From DATAFO01 sp046728935 (lineage in GTDB: Bacteria; Actinomycetota; Thermoleophilia; Solirubrobacterales; 70-9): a stretch of 9,310 nt of DNA. The stretch's first letter is position 1. Each line of letters starts with the position of its first letter. Made by a program: the position numbers and the translations under genes. Below, piece by piece: positions 1 through 5,304 of this stretch. Location: positions 1 to 9,310 of the forward strand of contig JBKPFS010000014.1 in the NCBI GenBank assembly GCA_046728935.1. Reading direction: 5' to 3'. Under the pieces are notes generated by a model. That model was not told the DNA's origin, did no database searches, and saw only the letters and a list, made by a program, of their open reading frames with translations.

Positions 1-75
1 GTCTTGGGGCTGTTGACGTCGGCTCTCACGGCGCTCGCCGTAGCAGGCATGGGACGCCGGGACCTGCGCGCGTAG
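1..75 (+). CDS. C-terminal end of a membrane protein, possibly ABC-2 type permease (partial)
   Basis: Only the last 24 codons and a TAG stop are in the window. They read VLGLLTSALTALAVAGMGRR followed by DLRA. A hydrophobic stretch of about 15 residues ends in a short basic tail, which is how the last transmembrane helix of many polytopic proteins finishes, ABC-2 type transporter permeases in particular. The assignment to ABC-2 permeases rests on the look of this tail alone and is tentative; that it is the end of a membrane protein is more secure. It ends 33 nt before the insertion point of the downstream IS and was convergent with the small gene ending at 1172 before the IS arrived. Confidence 0.45.
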   Translation, partial: VLGLLTSALTALAVAGMGRRDLRA

Positions 76-104
76 GCTGTGCCTCCGGCAAGACCAGACC
101 CTGA

Positions 105-108
105 CTAG
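105..108. repeat. CTAG target-site copy, left of IS
   Basis: CTAG flanks the left end and matches the CTAG at 1168-1171, consistent with a 4-bp target duplication. On the minus strand its last three bases are the transposase TAG stop. The next base outward is A here and T on the right side, and the inner neighbours are C on both sides, so a 6-bp duplication is not supported. Confidence 0.65.
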
Positions 109-1070
109 CTGTCCTGCCCACGGACGTTATGAACACGGCTGATCGGCGGCCGGTCTCCCAGCGAGCCGTGGGGCCTCTGCCGGTTGTAGTAGCGGAGAAA
201 GGATGCCAATGCCTGTGATCGGCGCGCCGAGCTCGGCCAGGCGTGGGCGAAGGCCCACTCGCGCTTCAGCGTCTGAAAGAAGCGCTCGACCTTGCCGTTC
301 CAGCGCGGCGTGTAGGGCGGCGTGAGGATCTGACGCGCCCCGACCCGCGCCAGCTCGGAGGCGAAGGCTCGAGAGCGATACGGATTGCCGTTGTCGCTCA
401 TTACCGCCTCGGGCGGTGAGAGCCCAAGCCCTGAGAAGTGCTCGATCGCGCGGCGCATGAACGCGGCGACCGTCTCGGCGCGCTCGTCGAGGTGCTCCTC
501 GACATACGCATAGCGCGAGTGGTCGTCGACGCAGCCGTGCAGGTGGATGGCTCCCAGCTGGGGGCGATCGCGACGGCTTTCGGTCGATCGCCCGAGGACC
601 CGGTGACCGGGACTGCGAAAGCGCGGCAGGCGCGCCGTGTCGACGTGAAGCAACGCCCCAGGCCGCGACCATTCGTAGCGGCGGTAGCTGGCCCTGGGCT
701 CCGCCTGACGCCGGGAGAGGCCGTGACGGTGAAGCACCTTCCAGATCGTCGAGCGCGCCCGGCGACAGATCCCGGCCAGGCGACCGGGGCCGAGCCCGGT
801 CTCTCGGCGAGCGCGAAGGATCGGCTCCTCCTCGGCTCGGCTCATGCGCCGCGGCTGACGGTGCGGGCGCGAGGGACGATCGCAAAGCCAGCTTCCCGAA
901 GCGAGCTCCGCGGCGCTCGCCCGCCGCCGGCGGTGCCACCAGCGGTGGGCGGTCGCGGGCGAAACGTTGAGGGCGGCAGCTGCCGCCCTCAACGACATCC
1001 CCTCATCGATTGCCTCGCAGAGCGCGAGTCGTCCTGCCGGTCCGAGAGCGGCGTTAGCGTGAACCTTCAT
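105..1070 (-). CDS. IS481-family DDE transposase
   Basis: This 321-aa enzyme catalyses cut and strand transfer of the surrounding IS. An N-terminal helix-turn-helix occupies about residues 12-50 (SLRAAAAALNVSPATAHRWW at 26-45), followed by a basic linker and a retroviral-integrase-like core from about 138. The catalytic triad is visible as D144 (LLHVDT), D226 (VMSDNG) and E262 (NGKVERF), with the family's 35-residue spacing between the last two. The C-terminal YYNRQRPHGSLGDRPP segment is typical of the family. The start at 1070 is chosen because AAGGAGGA lies 5 nt upstream; a longer reading from 1109 would run through this Shine-Dalgarno site. Length is normal. The TAG stop falls in the CTAG flanking the element, so the ORF runs through its terminal repeat and ends on target-site DNA. 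Confidence 0.95.
   Translation of the reverse strand: MKVHANAALGPAGRLALCEAIDEGMSLRAAAAALNVSPATAHRWWHRRRRASAAELASGSWLCDRPSRPHRQPRRMSRAEEEPILRARRETGLGPGRLAGICRRARSTIWKVLHRHGLSRRQAEPRASYRRYEWSRPGALLHVDTARLPRFRSPGHRVLGRSTESRRDRPQLGAIHLHGCVDDHSRYAYVEEHLDERAETVAAFMRRAIEHFSGLGLSPPEAVMSDNGNPYRSRAFASELARVGARQILTPPYTPRWNGKVERFFQTLKREWAFAHAWPSSARRSQALASFLRYYNRQRPHGSLGDRPPISRVHNVRGQDS
109..135 (+). repeat. IS left terminal inverted repeat
   Basis: Nineteen of 27 positions match the reverse complement of 1141-1167. The inner part is best conserved (ACGTTATGAACA here, ACGTTGTGAACA in the other end), as expected for the transposase-binding part. The outer tip begins CTGTCC. It also encodes the last codons of the transposase. 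Confidence 0.8.
965..994. repeat. Perfect 30-bp palindrome inside the transposase gene
   Basis: The sequence from 965 to 994 equals its own reverse complement, centred between 979 and 980; left arm CGTTGAGGGCGGCAG. It encodes the SLRAAAAALN part of the helix-turn-helix (residues 26-35). In RNA it would give a very stable GC-rich stem about 75-105 nt downstream of the transposase start codon. It can also act as a cruciform or dyad site in DNA. Part of it follows from the alanine run (GCN codons), but the flanking Leu-Arg and Leu-Asn codons extend the symmetry beyond that. Confidence 0.9.
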
Positions 1071-1075
1071 CCGGG

Positions 1076-1083
1076 TCCTCCTT
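1076..1083 (-). promoter_or_regulatory. Strong ribosome binding site of the transposase
   Basis: AAGGAGGA on the minus strand, 5 nt before ATG at 1070. It decides the transposase start and is the strongest Shine-Dalgarno site in the window, in contrast to the weak or absent sites of the chromosomal neighbours. That contrast suggests the IS carries its own expression signals. Confidence 0.8.
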
Positions 1084-1140
1084 CGAGGTCGTGGCGTCGA
1101 ACACCACAAGCCTCTGGGTGGGCCCGGATGGCTTCTCAGC

Positions 1141-1167
1141 TGTTCACAACGTGTGTGGGTGGCTCAC
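1141..1167 (-). repeat. IS right terminal inverted repeat
   Basis: Imperfect inverted copy of 109-135 (19 of 27 positions). It lies upstream of the transposase gene, so the transposase promoter is probably in or next to it; I could not pick out a convincing -35/-10 pair there. Confidence 0.8.
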
Positions 1168-1171
1168 CTAG
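1168..1171. repeat. CTAG target-site copy, right of IS
   Basis: Second CTAG copy, directly adjacent to the TGA stop (1172-1174, minus strand) of the neighbouring small gene. Removing the IS and one CTAG would rebuild the palindrome CTGACTAGTCAG as the empty target. Confidence 0.65.
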
Positions 1172-1492
1172 TCAGTCCGGCAGCACCTCTAGGTCGGAGG
1201 CGAGCTGCACCTTGCCGCCGAGGCGGTACTCGACGTCGATCGTCTCGTGCTTGCGGTAGGTGCCGAAGAGGCCCAGGTACATCGCCATCCAGCGGCCGGT
1301 GCCGACCTTCTCCTTCAGGATCGGGCGGTTAAAGACGATCTCGCCGTCGCGGAGCTCGTAGTCCCTGCCGGCCGCCTGCTCGACGCCGTTGATGAACACC
1401 TTGATCGGCGGCTCGGCGCCACGCGGCAGCCGCACGCGGCGACCGGCCGCGTAGCTTCCCTTCGGGACCTCGAACTCGCCTCGATCCTCCAC
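1172..1492 (-). CDS. Uncharacterised small protein (106 aa)
   Basis: I do not recognise a named family. The protein is soluble, with no signal peptide or membrane helix, and looks mostly beta: short alternating stretches such as IKVFINGVEQ, RDYELRDGEIVFNRPI and HETIDVEYRLGGKVQLASDLE. The NGVEQ...DYEL..GEIVF..P pattern at about 34-58 recalls small beta repeats seen in phage and surface proteins (inference from pattern only). A more hydrophobic WMAMYLGLFGTY lies at 68-79. The start is GTG at 1490-1492, 10 nt after the stop of the 116-aa gene, without a clear Shine-Dalgarno site, so translation is probably coupled to that gene. Its TGA stop touches the CTAG of the IS insertion, yet the reading frame is not altered. 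Confidence 0.75.
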   Translation of the reverse strand: MEDRGEFEVPKGSYAAGRRVRLPRGAEPPIKVFINGVEQAAGRDYELRDGEIVFNRPILKEKVGTGRWMAMYLGLFGTYRKHETIDVEYRLGGKVQLASDLEVLPD

Positions 1493-1502
1493 CCGCGGCA
1501 GG

Positions 1503-1853
1503 CTATCCGGCGAGCTCGCGACGAACGGCCTCGACCGCCGAGCCGCCGTCCGCGGGCACGAGCTGGCGCCGGCGCCAGCCGCCCGCGAAGGGGACGATCG
1601 ACCCGTCGCCCATCACGTCCACGCCGGCCTCGCGGCCCCGCAGCCAGCCGCCGGTCGAGAGCTCGATCCGTGCCGCCACCCGCTCGCCGGGCTCGAACTC
1701 GCGCAGCCCGCGCACCGTTTCGAGCGGCCCCTGTGCCCGAACCTGTTCAGCAGCCGCGGACATCGCGGCAACGGCGGAGTCCAGCGACTCGTAGCTCTCG
1801 CGGCGTACAGAGGAGCCGTGACGGACGATCAACCGATAGTTCCCCGACGGCAT
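1503..1853 (-). CDS. Uncharacterised small protein (116 aa)
   Basis: No named family recognised. The N-terminal part (NYRLIVRHGSSVRRESYESL, residues 5-24) looks like a beta hairpin leading into a helix at 25-42 (DSAVAAMSAAAEQVRAQG). The C-terminal half is beta-rich and contains AARIEL, a GVDVMGDGSIVPFAGGWRRR stretch and a basic patch, then an acidic-basic helix (AVEAVRREL). From memory, proteins of this shape recur as hypothetical proteins in Thermoleophilia-type actinobacteria; I cannot verify this here. There is no signal peptide or membrane segment. ATG at 1851-1853 starts 31 nt after the gltA stop, and the next gene starts 10 nt after its stop, so gltA and the two small genes probably share a transcript. 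Confidence 0.75.
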   Translation of the reverse strand: MPSGNYRLIVRHGSSVRRESYESLDSAVAAMSAAAEQVRAQGPLETVRGLREFEPGERVAARIELSTGGWLRGREAGVDVMGDGSIVPFAGGWRRRQLVPADGGSAVEAVRRELAG

Positions 1854-1884
1854 TCGAGGCGAAGCCGAGAATGCCGGAGGATTT

Positions 1885-3285
1885 CTAGGCGCCGCGGCGC
1901 GGGCGCGCCGGGCGGCGAGCCGGCGGCCCGGTGATCTTCTCCGGCCCCTCGCGCTTTGAGATCGGCGTGTAGTCGACGTCGCGCTTGCCCGTGTAGATCT
2001 GCCGCGGGCGGGCGATCTTCTGCTCGGGATCGTCGTTCATCTCCATCCACTGCGCGATCCACCCGGAGGTGCGCGGGATCGCGAAGATCACCGTGAACAT
2101 CTCGTTCGGGATCCGGAGGGCCTCGTAGATCAGGCCCGAGTAGAAGTCGACGTTCGGGTAGAGCTTGCGCGAGGTGAAGTACTCGTCGTCGAGGGCACGC
2201 TTCTCGAGCTCCACCGCGATGTCGAGCAGCGGGTTGTCGCCCGTCGCCTCGAGCACCTCGTCGACGTGGCTCTTGATGATTCGCGCCCGCGGGTCGTAAT
2301 TCTTGTACACGCGGTGGCCGAAGCCCATCAGTCGCTCCTCGCGGTTCTTCACTCCCTCGAGGAAGTCGGGGATGTTCTCGGCCTTCTCGATCCGGCGCAG
2401 CATCCGCAGCACCGCCTCGTTGGCGCCGCCGTGGAGCGGCCCGTACAGCGCGGCGACGCCGGCAGCGACGGCGGAGTAGGGGTCGACCTGCGAGGAGCCC
2501 ACGCCGCGGACGGCATTGGTCGAGCAGTTCTGCTCGTGGTCGGCGTGGAGGATGAAGAGGATGTCGAGCGCCTTGGCGAGCCGCGGGTCCGGCTCGTACC
2601 TCGTCTCGGTCATCTTGAAGAGCATCGAGAGGAAGTTCTCGGGATAGCTGAGCTCGTTGTCCGGATAGACGTACGGAAGGCCCATGTTGTGGCGGTAGGC
2701 GAAGGCGGCGAGCGTCGGCATCTTCGCGATCAACCGGATCGCGGCCATGTAGCGCTCCTCGGGGTCGTCGATGTGCTTCGCGTCCGGATAGAAGGTGGAG
2801 AGGGCACCCACGCCGGAGAGCAGCATCCCCATCGGGTGGGCGTCGTAGCGGAAGGTCTCGAAGAGATGCTTGATGTCCTCGTGGACGAAGGTGTGGTGGG
2901 TGATGTCGAACTGCCAGCGCTCGAGCTGCGCCTTCGTCGGGAGCTCGCCGAAGATCAAGAGGTACGCGACCTCCACGTAGCTCGAGTGCTCGCAGAGCTG
3001 CTCGATCGGGATCCCGCGGTGTTGGAGGATGCCCGCCTCGCCGTCGATGTAGGTGATCTCCGACCGGCATGACGCGGTGTTGGTGAACGCCGGGTCGTAG
3101 GCCATCAGGCCGAAGTCGTCCTCGGAGACCTTGATCTGGCGCAGATCGATGGCCCGGACCGTCCCGTCGGTGACCTCGAGCTCGTAGGTCTCCCCGGTGC
3201 GGTTGTCGGTGACGGTCAGCGTCTCCGCCTGCTCAGCTGTAGCAATGCCGCCGCCCTCTACCTGGGTCTCCTGCTCGTTCGCCAT
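1885..3285 (-). CDS. gltA: Citrate synthase
   Basis: Condenses acetyl-CoA and oxaloacetate to citrate, the entry step of the cytoplasmic TCA cycle. The 466-aa protein resembles E. coli GltA throughout: TASCRSEITYIDGEAGILQH (69-88, with HRG following), ILHADHEQNCSTNAVRG (245-261), GPLHGGANE with catalytic H285, GFGHRVYKNYDPRA with H324, NVDFYSG with D380, and IARPRQIYTG near the end. All three catalytic residues (H264, H305 and D362 in E. coli numbering) are present, so it should be active; it belongs to the GltA type rather than the short type or methylcitrate synthases, although methylcitrate activity cannot be excluded by eye. The start at 3285 follows GGAGAG and avoids a 27-codon extension from a TTG that would run through the promoter. 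After residue 450 there is an unusual Pro/Arg/Ala tail (GPPARRPARPRRGA). Confidence 0.96.
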   Translation of the reverse strand: MANEQETQVEGGGIATAEQAETLTVTDNRTGETYELEVTDGTVRAIDLRQIKVSEDDFGLMAYDPAFTNTASCRSEITYIDGEAGILQHRGIPIEQLCEHSSYVEVAYLLIFGELPTKAQLERWQFDITHHTFVHEDIKHLFETFRYDAHPMGMLLSGVGALSTFYPDAKHIDDPEERYMAAIRLIAKMPTLAAFAYRHNMGLPYVYPDNELSYPENFLSMLFKMTETRYEPDPRLAKALDILFILHADHEQNCSTNAVRGVGSSQVDPYSAVAAGVAALYGPLHGGANEAVLRMLRRIEKAENIPDFLEGVKNREERLMGFGHRVYKNYDPRARIIKSHVDEVLEATGDNPLLDIAVELEKRALDDEYFTSRKLYPNVDFYSGLIYEALRIPNEMFTVIFAIPRTSGWIAQWMEMNDDPEQKIARPRQIYTGKRDVDYTPISKREGPEKITGPPARRPARPRRGA

Positions 3286-3324
3286 CGTCTCTCCGATCGA
3301 ACGCTCGCTTGGGCCGGTGTTGGA

Positions 3325-3353
3325 ATTCTCGCAGCTTGGGAACCCGTGGGCAC
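3325..3353 (-). promoter_or_regulatory. Candidate gltA promoter
   Basis: On the minus strand an extended -10 (TGC then GAGAAT, hexamer at 3325-3330) lies 17 nt downstream of a weak -35-like GTGCCC (3348-3353). Transcription would begin near 3318, giving a leader of about 33 nt before the gltA start. The -10 matches the consensus at 4 of 6 positions plus the TG extension; the -35 matches at 3 of 6. This is a pattern match only. Confidence 0.28.
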
Positions 3354-3354
3354 G

Positions 3355-3368
3355 ATTTGCGCGCAAAT
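3355..3368. promoter_or_regulatory. 14-bp perfect palindrome upstream of gltA, candidate operator
   Basis: ATTTGCGCGCAAAT equals its own reverse complement. It lies 70 bp upstream of the gltA start, directly upstream of the candidate -35, in the only sizeable gap of the leftward cluster. AT-bearing arms in such GC-rich DNA suggest a protein-binding dyad. A regulator bound here would sit at about -37 to -50 from the proposed start point, which suits an activator or a repressor. The TTTGC/GCAAA arms loosely recall corynebacterial RamB half-sites, but the spacing differs and I do not assign a regulator. Confidence 0.45.
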
Positions 3369-3407
3369 GGCGACGCCACGATGAGATGGGCGTCCGTGAG
3401 GGAGTAG

Positions 3408-4322
3408 CTAGCCCGCGGCGAAGCTCGTCATCGCCCGCAGGCGGGTCACGCGCTGGTCGATCTCGTTGCGATCGATCTCCGCCACGCGCCCGATGCCGAA
3501 TTCCTCGACGTTGAACGACGCGAGCACGGTCCCGTAGGCCATCGCGAGTCGCAGATCCTGCTCGGACGGATTCTCGGCGTCGATCGAGTCCAGGTAGCCC
3601 AGGAAGCCGCCCGCGAAGCTGTCCCCGGCGCCGGTCGGGTCGCGGACGTCCTCGAGCAAAAAGCCGGGGATGGCGAAGAACCAGTCGGCCGTGAACAGCG
3701 CGGCCCCGTACTCGCCGCGCTTGGCGACCACGATGCGCGGGCCTATCGCGATCAGCTCCCGCGCCGCGCGGGCGAGGTTCGACTCCTCCGTGAGCATCCT
3801 GATCTCGGCGTCGTTGAGGATCACCGAGTCCACCTCGCCGATCACGCCCACCAGCGCCTCGCGCTCCGTCTGGATCCAGAGGTTCATGGAGTCGAGCGCC
3901 GTCATCCGTGACCGCGCCTGCTCTCGCACCCCGCGTTGCAGCTGGGGCTGGATGTTCCCGAGGAATAGCACGTCGGCGGACCGCGACGCCTCGGACAGCT
4001 TCGGCTCGAAGTCGGCGAACACGTTCAGCTGGGTGTCGTCCGTGTGGGCGACGTTCATGTCGTGGTCGTAGTGACCCCGCCAGAAGAACGTCTCCCCGCC
4101 CGGCACCCGCTCGACGTCACCGGTCTCGATCCCGCGCGATCGCAGAACCTCCATGTGCTCGTCGCCGAAGTCATCACCCACCGGCCCGACGACGTGCACC
4201 GTGGTGAAGAAGCGTGCCGCGAGCGAGAAGTGGACCGCCGAGCCGCCGAGCATCCGCTCGCGCTCGCCGAACGGCGTGCGGACGCTGTCGAACGCGATTG
4301 AGCCGACCACGGTCAGCGACAT
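3408..4322 (-). CDS. PfkB/ribokinase-family kinase, substrate unknown
   Basis: A 304-aa cytoplasmic kinase that transfers phosphate from ATP to a sugar or nucleoside hydroxyl. Family signature 2 is clear: DPTGAGDSFAGGF at 228-240, with D234 as catalytic base and the GAGD anion hole. The N-terminal GGSAVHFSLAARF (26-38) is the substrate-side Gly-Gly motif, and VVAKRGEYGAALF (198-210) lies in the ATP domain. The DTQLNVFADF stretch (96-105) and WRGHYDHDMN (81-90) mark a subgroup distinct from ribokinase, fructokinase or adenosine kinase; I recall relatives near methylthioadenosine-salvage genes in other bacteria, but no such gene is present here. Length is normal. ATG at 4320-4322 has AGGA 9 nt upstream. 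The stop lies 122 nt before gltA, which runs in the same direction. Substrate cannot be assigned from sequence alone. Confidence 0.9.
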   Translation of the reverse strand: MSLTVVGSIAFDSVRTPFGERERMLGGSAVHFSLAARFFTTVHVVGPVGDDFGDEHMEVLRSRGIETGDVERVPGGETFFWRGHYDHDMNVAHTDDTQLNVFADFEPKLSEASRSADVLFLGNIQPQLQRGVREQARSRMTALDSMNLWIQTEREALVGVIGEVDSVILNDAEIRMLTEESNLARAARELIAIGPRIVVAKRGEYGAALFTADWFFAIPGFLLEDVRDPTGAGDSFAGGFLGYLDSIDAENPSEQDLRLAMAYGTVLASFNVEEFGIGRVAEIDRNEIDQRVTRLRAMTSFAAG

Positions 4323-4356
4323 GGCGCGGCATCCTGACAGACTGCGCGCTCAGCAC

Positions 4357-5304
4357 ATGAAGGCGATTCAGATCGAGGAGTTCGGTGGCCCGGAGGTGAT
4401 GCAGCTCGTGGAGCTGCCCGATCCCGAGCCCGGCCACGGCGAGGTGGTCGTCGACGTGGCGCGCGCGGGCGTCAACTTCGCGGACACCCACGTCACCCGC
4501 GACGACTACCTGGCGAAGCAGACGCTCCCGATGATCCCGGGCGGCGAGATCAGCGGCGTCGCGCCGGACGGGCGTCGGGTGGCGGCGATCGTCGCGGGCG
4601 GCGGCTACGCGCAGCGGATCGCCGTGCCCGAGTCGTGGCTGGTCCCGTTGCCCGACGGAGTCTCCGACGACGTCGCCGCGGCGCTGCTTCTCCAGGGCCT
4701 GACCGCGCACGCCCTCGTGCACCGGTGCGCGCGGCTCGAGGCCGGTGAGACGGTGGTCATCGAGGCGGCCGCAGGCGGCACCGGGAGCCTCTCTGTCCAG
4801 CTCGCCAAGCGCGCGGGCGCCCGGGTGATCGGCCTCGCGTCCAGTGAGGAGAAGCGCGAGCTGGCGACCCGCCTCGGCGCGGACGCCACGATCGACTCCC
4901 GCGCCGACGATCTGCGCACCGCGATCCTGGATGCGAACGGAGGCGAGCAGGTCGACGCGGTGCTTCAGATGAGCGGGGGCGAGGCGTTCGAGCAGGAGCT
5001 CAGGACGCTGGCGCCGTTCGGCCGCATGGTCACCTTCGGCATCGCCTCGCGCGAGGAGAACAGCGTTCGGACCGGCCATCTGATGCGCAACTCCCGCGCG
5101 GTGATCGGCTTCTGGCTCATGCACCTCGTGCCCCGCCGCGATGAGATGCGGGCGATGATCGAGGACCTGCTCTCCGCCGTCGTCTCCGGGGAGATCGAGG
5201 TCGTGATCGGCGACCTCTATCCGCTCTCCGAGGCCCGCCGGGCCCACGAGGACATCGCCGCGCGGCGGACCATCGGCAAGGTGCTGCTGGACCCGAGCCG
5301 ATGA
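4357..5304 (+). CDS. Zinc-independent quinone oxidoreductase-like protein (MDR superfamily)
   Basis: A 315-aa cytoplasmic medium-chain reductase that is expected to use NADPH to reduce quinones or enones. The GroES-like N-terminal domain starts MKAIQIEEFGGPEV and includes GVNFADTHVTRDDY (38-51) and PMIPGGEISG (58-67). The Rossmann domain carries the nucleotide-binding loop AAAGGTGSLSVQLAK at 137-151; most relatives have GGVGS here. The zinc-ligand pattern of alcohol dehydrogenases is absent, which supports the quinone reductase branch. The start at 4357 matches the usual MKAI beginning; ATG at 4321 would add 12 residues (MARHPDRLRAQH) and overlap the divergent kinase start. No Shine-Dalgarno site is visible for either. 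Its TGA overlaps the ATG of the helicase gene (ATGA), so the two are translationally coupled. The exact substrate is unknown. Confidence 0.9.
   Translation: MKAIQIEEFGGPEVMQLVELPDPEPGHGEVVVDVARAGVNFADTHVTRDDYLAKQTLPMIPGGEISGVAPDGRRVAAIVAGGGYAQRIAVPESWLVPLPDGVSDDVAAALLLQGLTAHALVHRCARLEAGETVVIEAAAGGTGSLSVQLAKRAGARVIGLASSEEKRELATRLGADATIDSRADDLRTAILDANGGEQVDAVLQMSGGEAFEQELRTLAPFGRMVTFGIASREENSVRTGHLMRNSRAVIGFWLMHLVPRRDEMRAMIEDLLSAVVSGEIEVVIGDLYPLSEARRAHEDIAARRTIGKVLLDPSR

Larger units (their letters stand above)
109..1167 (-). mobile_element. Complete IS481-family insertion sequence (about 1.06 kb)
   Basis: The element is bounded by 27-bp imperfect inverted repeats (109-135 and 1141-1167) and carries one transposase gene on the minus strand. 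A CTAG lies immediately outside each end (105-108 and 1168-1171). IS481-family elements are known to have short imperfect repeats, one DDE transposase, a size of about 1 kb and, for IS481 itself, a preference for CTAG-containing targets, all of which fit. If the tips are set at the canonical TG...CA, the element is 110-1166. Neither neighbouring gene is broken: the element lies in the short gap between two convergent stop codons. Transposase and both ends are intact, so it may be active or a recent arrival. Confidence 0.85.

Noticed and set aside
438..1259. Long plus-strand open frame of 273 codons across the IS
   Set aside because: It is antisense to the transposase, has no recognisable domain, and its composition is what GC-rich antisense frames give.
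1829..3070. Open frame of 413 codons on the minus strand, in another frame of gltA
   Set aside because: Arg/Pro/Ala-rich shadow of citrate synthase, which has full family motifs in the other frame.
2266..3072. Plus-strand open frame of 268 codons opposite gltA
   Set aside because: Val/Glu/His-rich antisense shadow without motifs.
3286..3366. N-terminal extension of citrate synthase from a TTG at 3366
   Set aside because: It would put the palindrome and the candidate promoter inside the gene; ATG at 3285 has a Shine-Dalgarno site and fits the family.
3405..3415. AGCTAGCCCGC also found at 7716-7726
   Set aside because: One copy includes a kinase stop codon, the other a divergent start region; a shared 11-mer without further similarity is most likely chance.
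4174..5247. Minus-strand open frame of 357 codons opposite the oxidoreductase
   Set aside because: Antisense shadow; the plus strand encodes a complete MDR enzyme.
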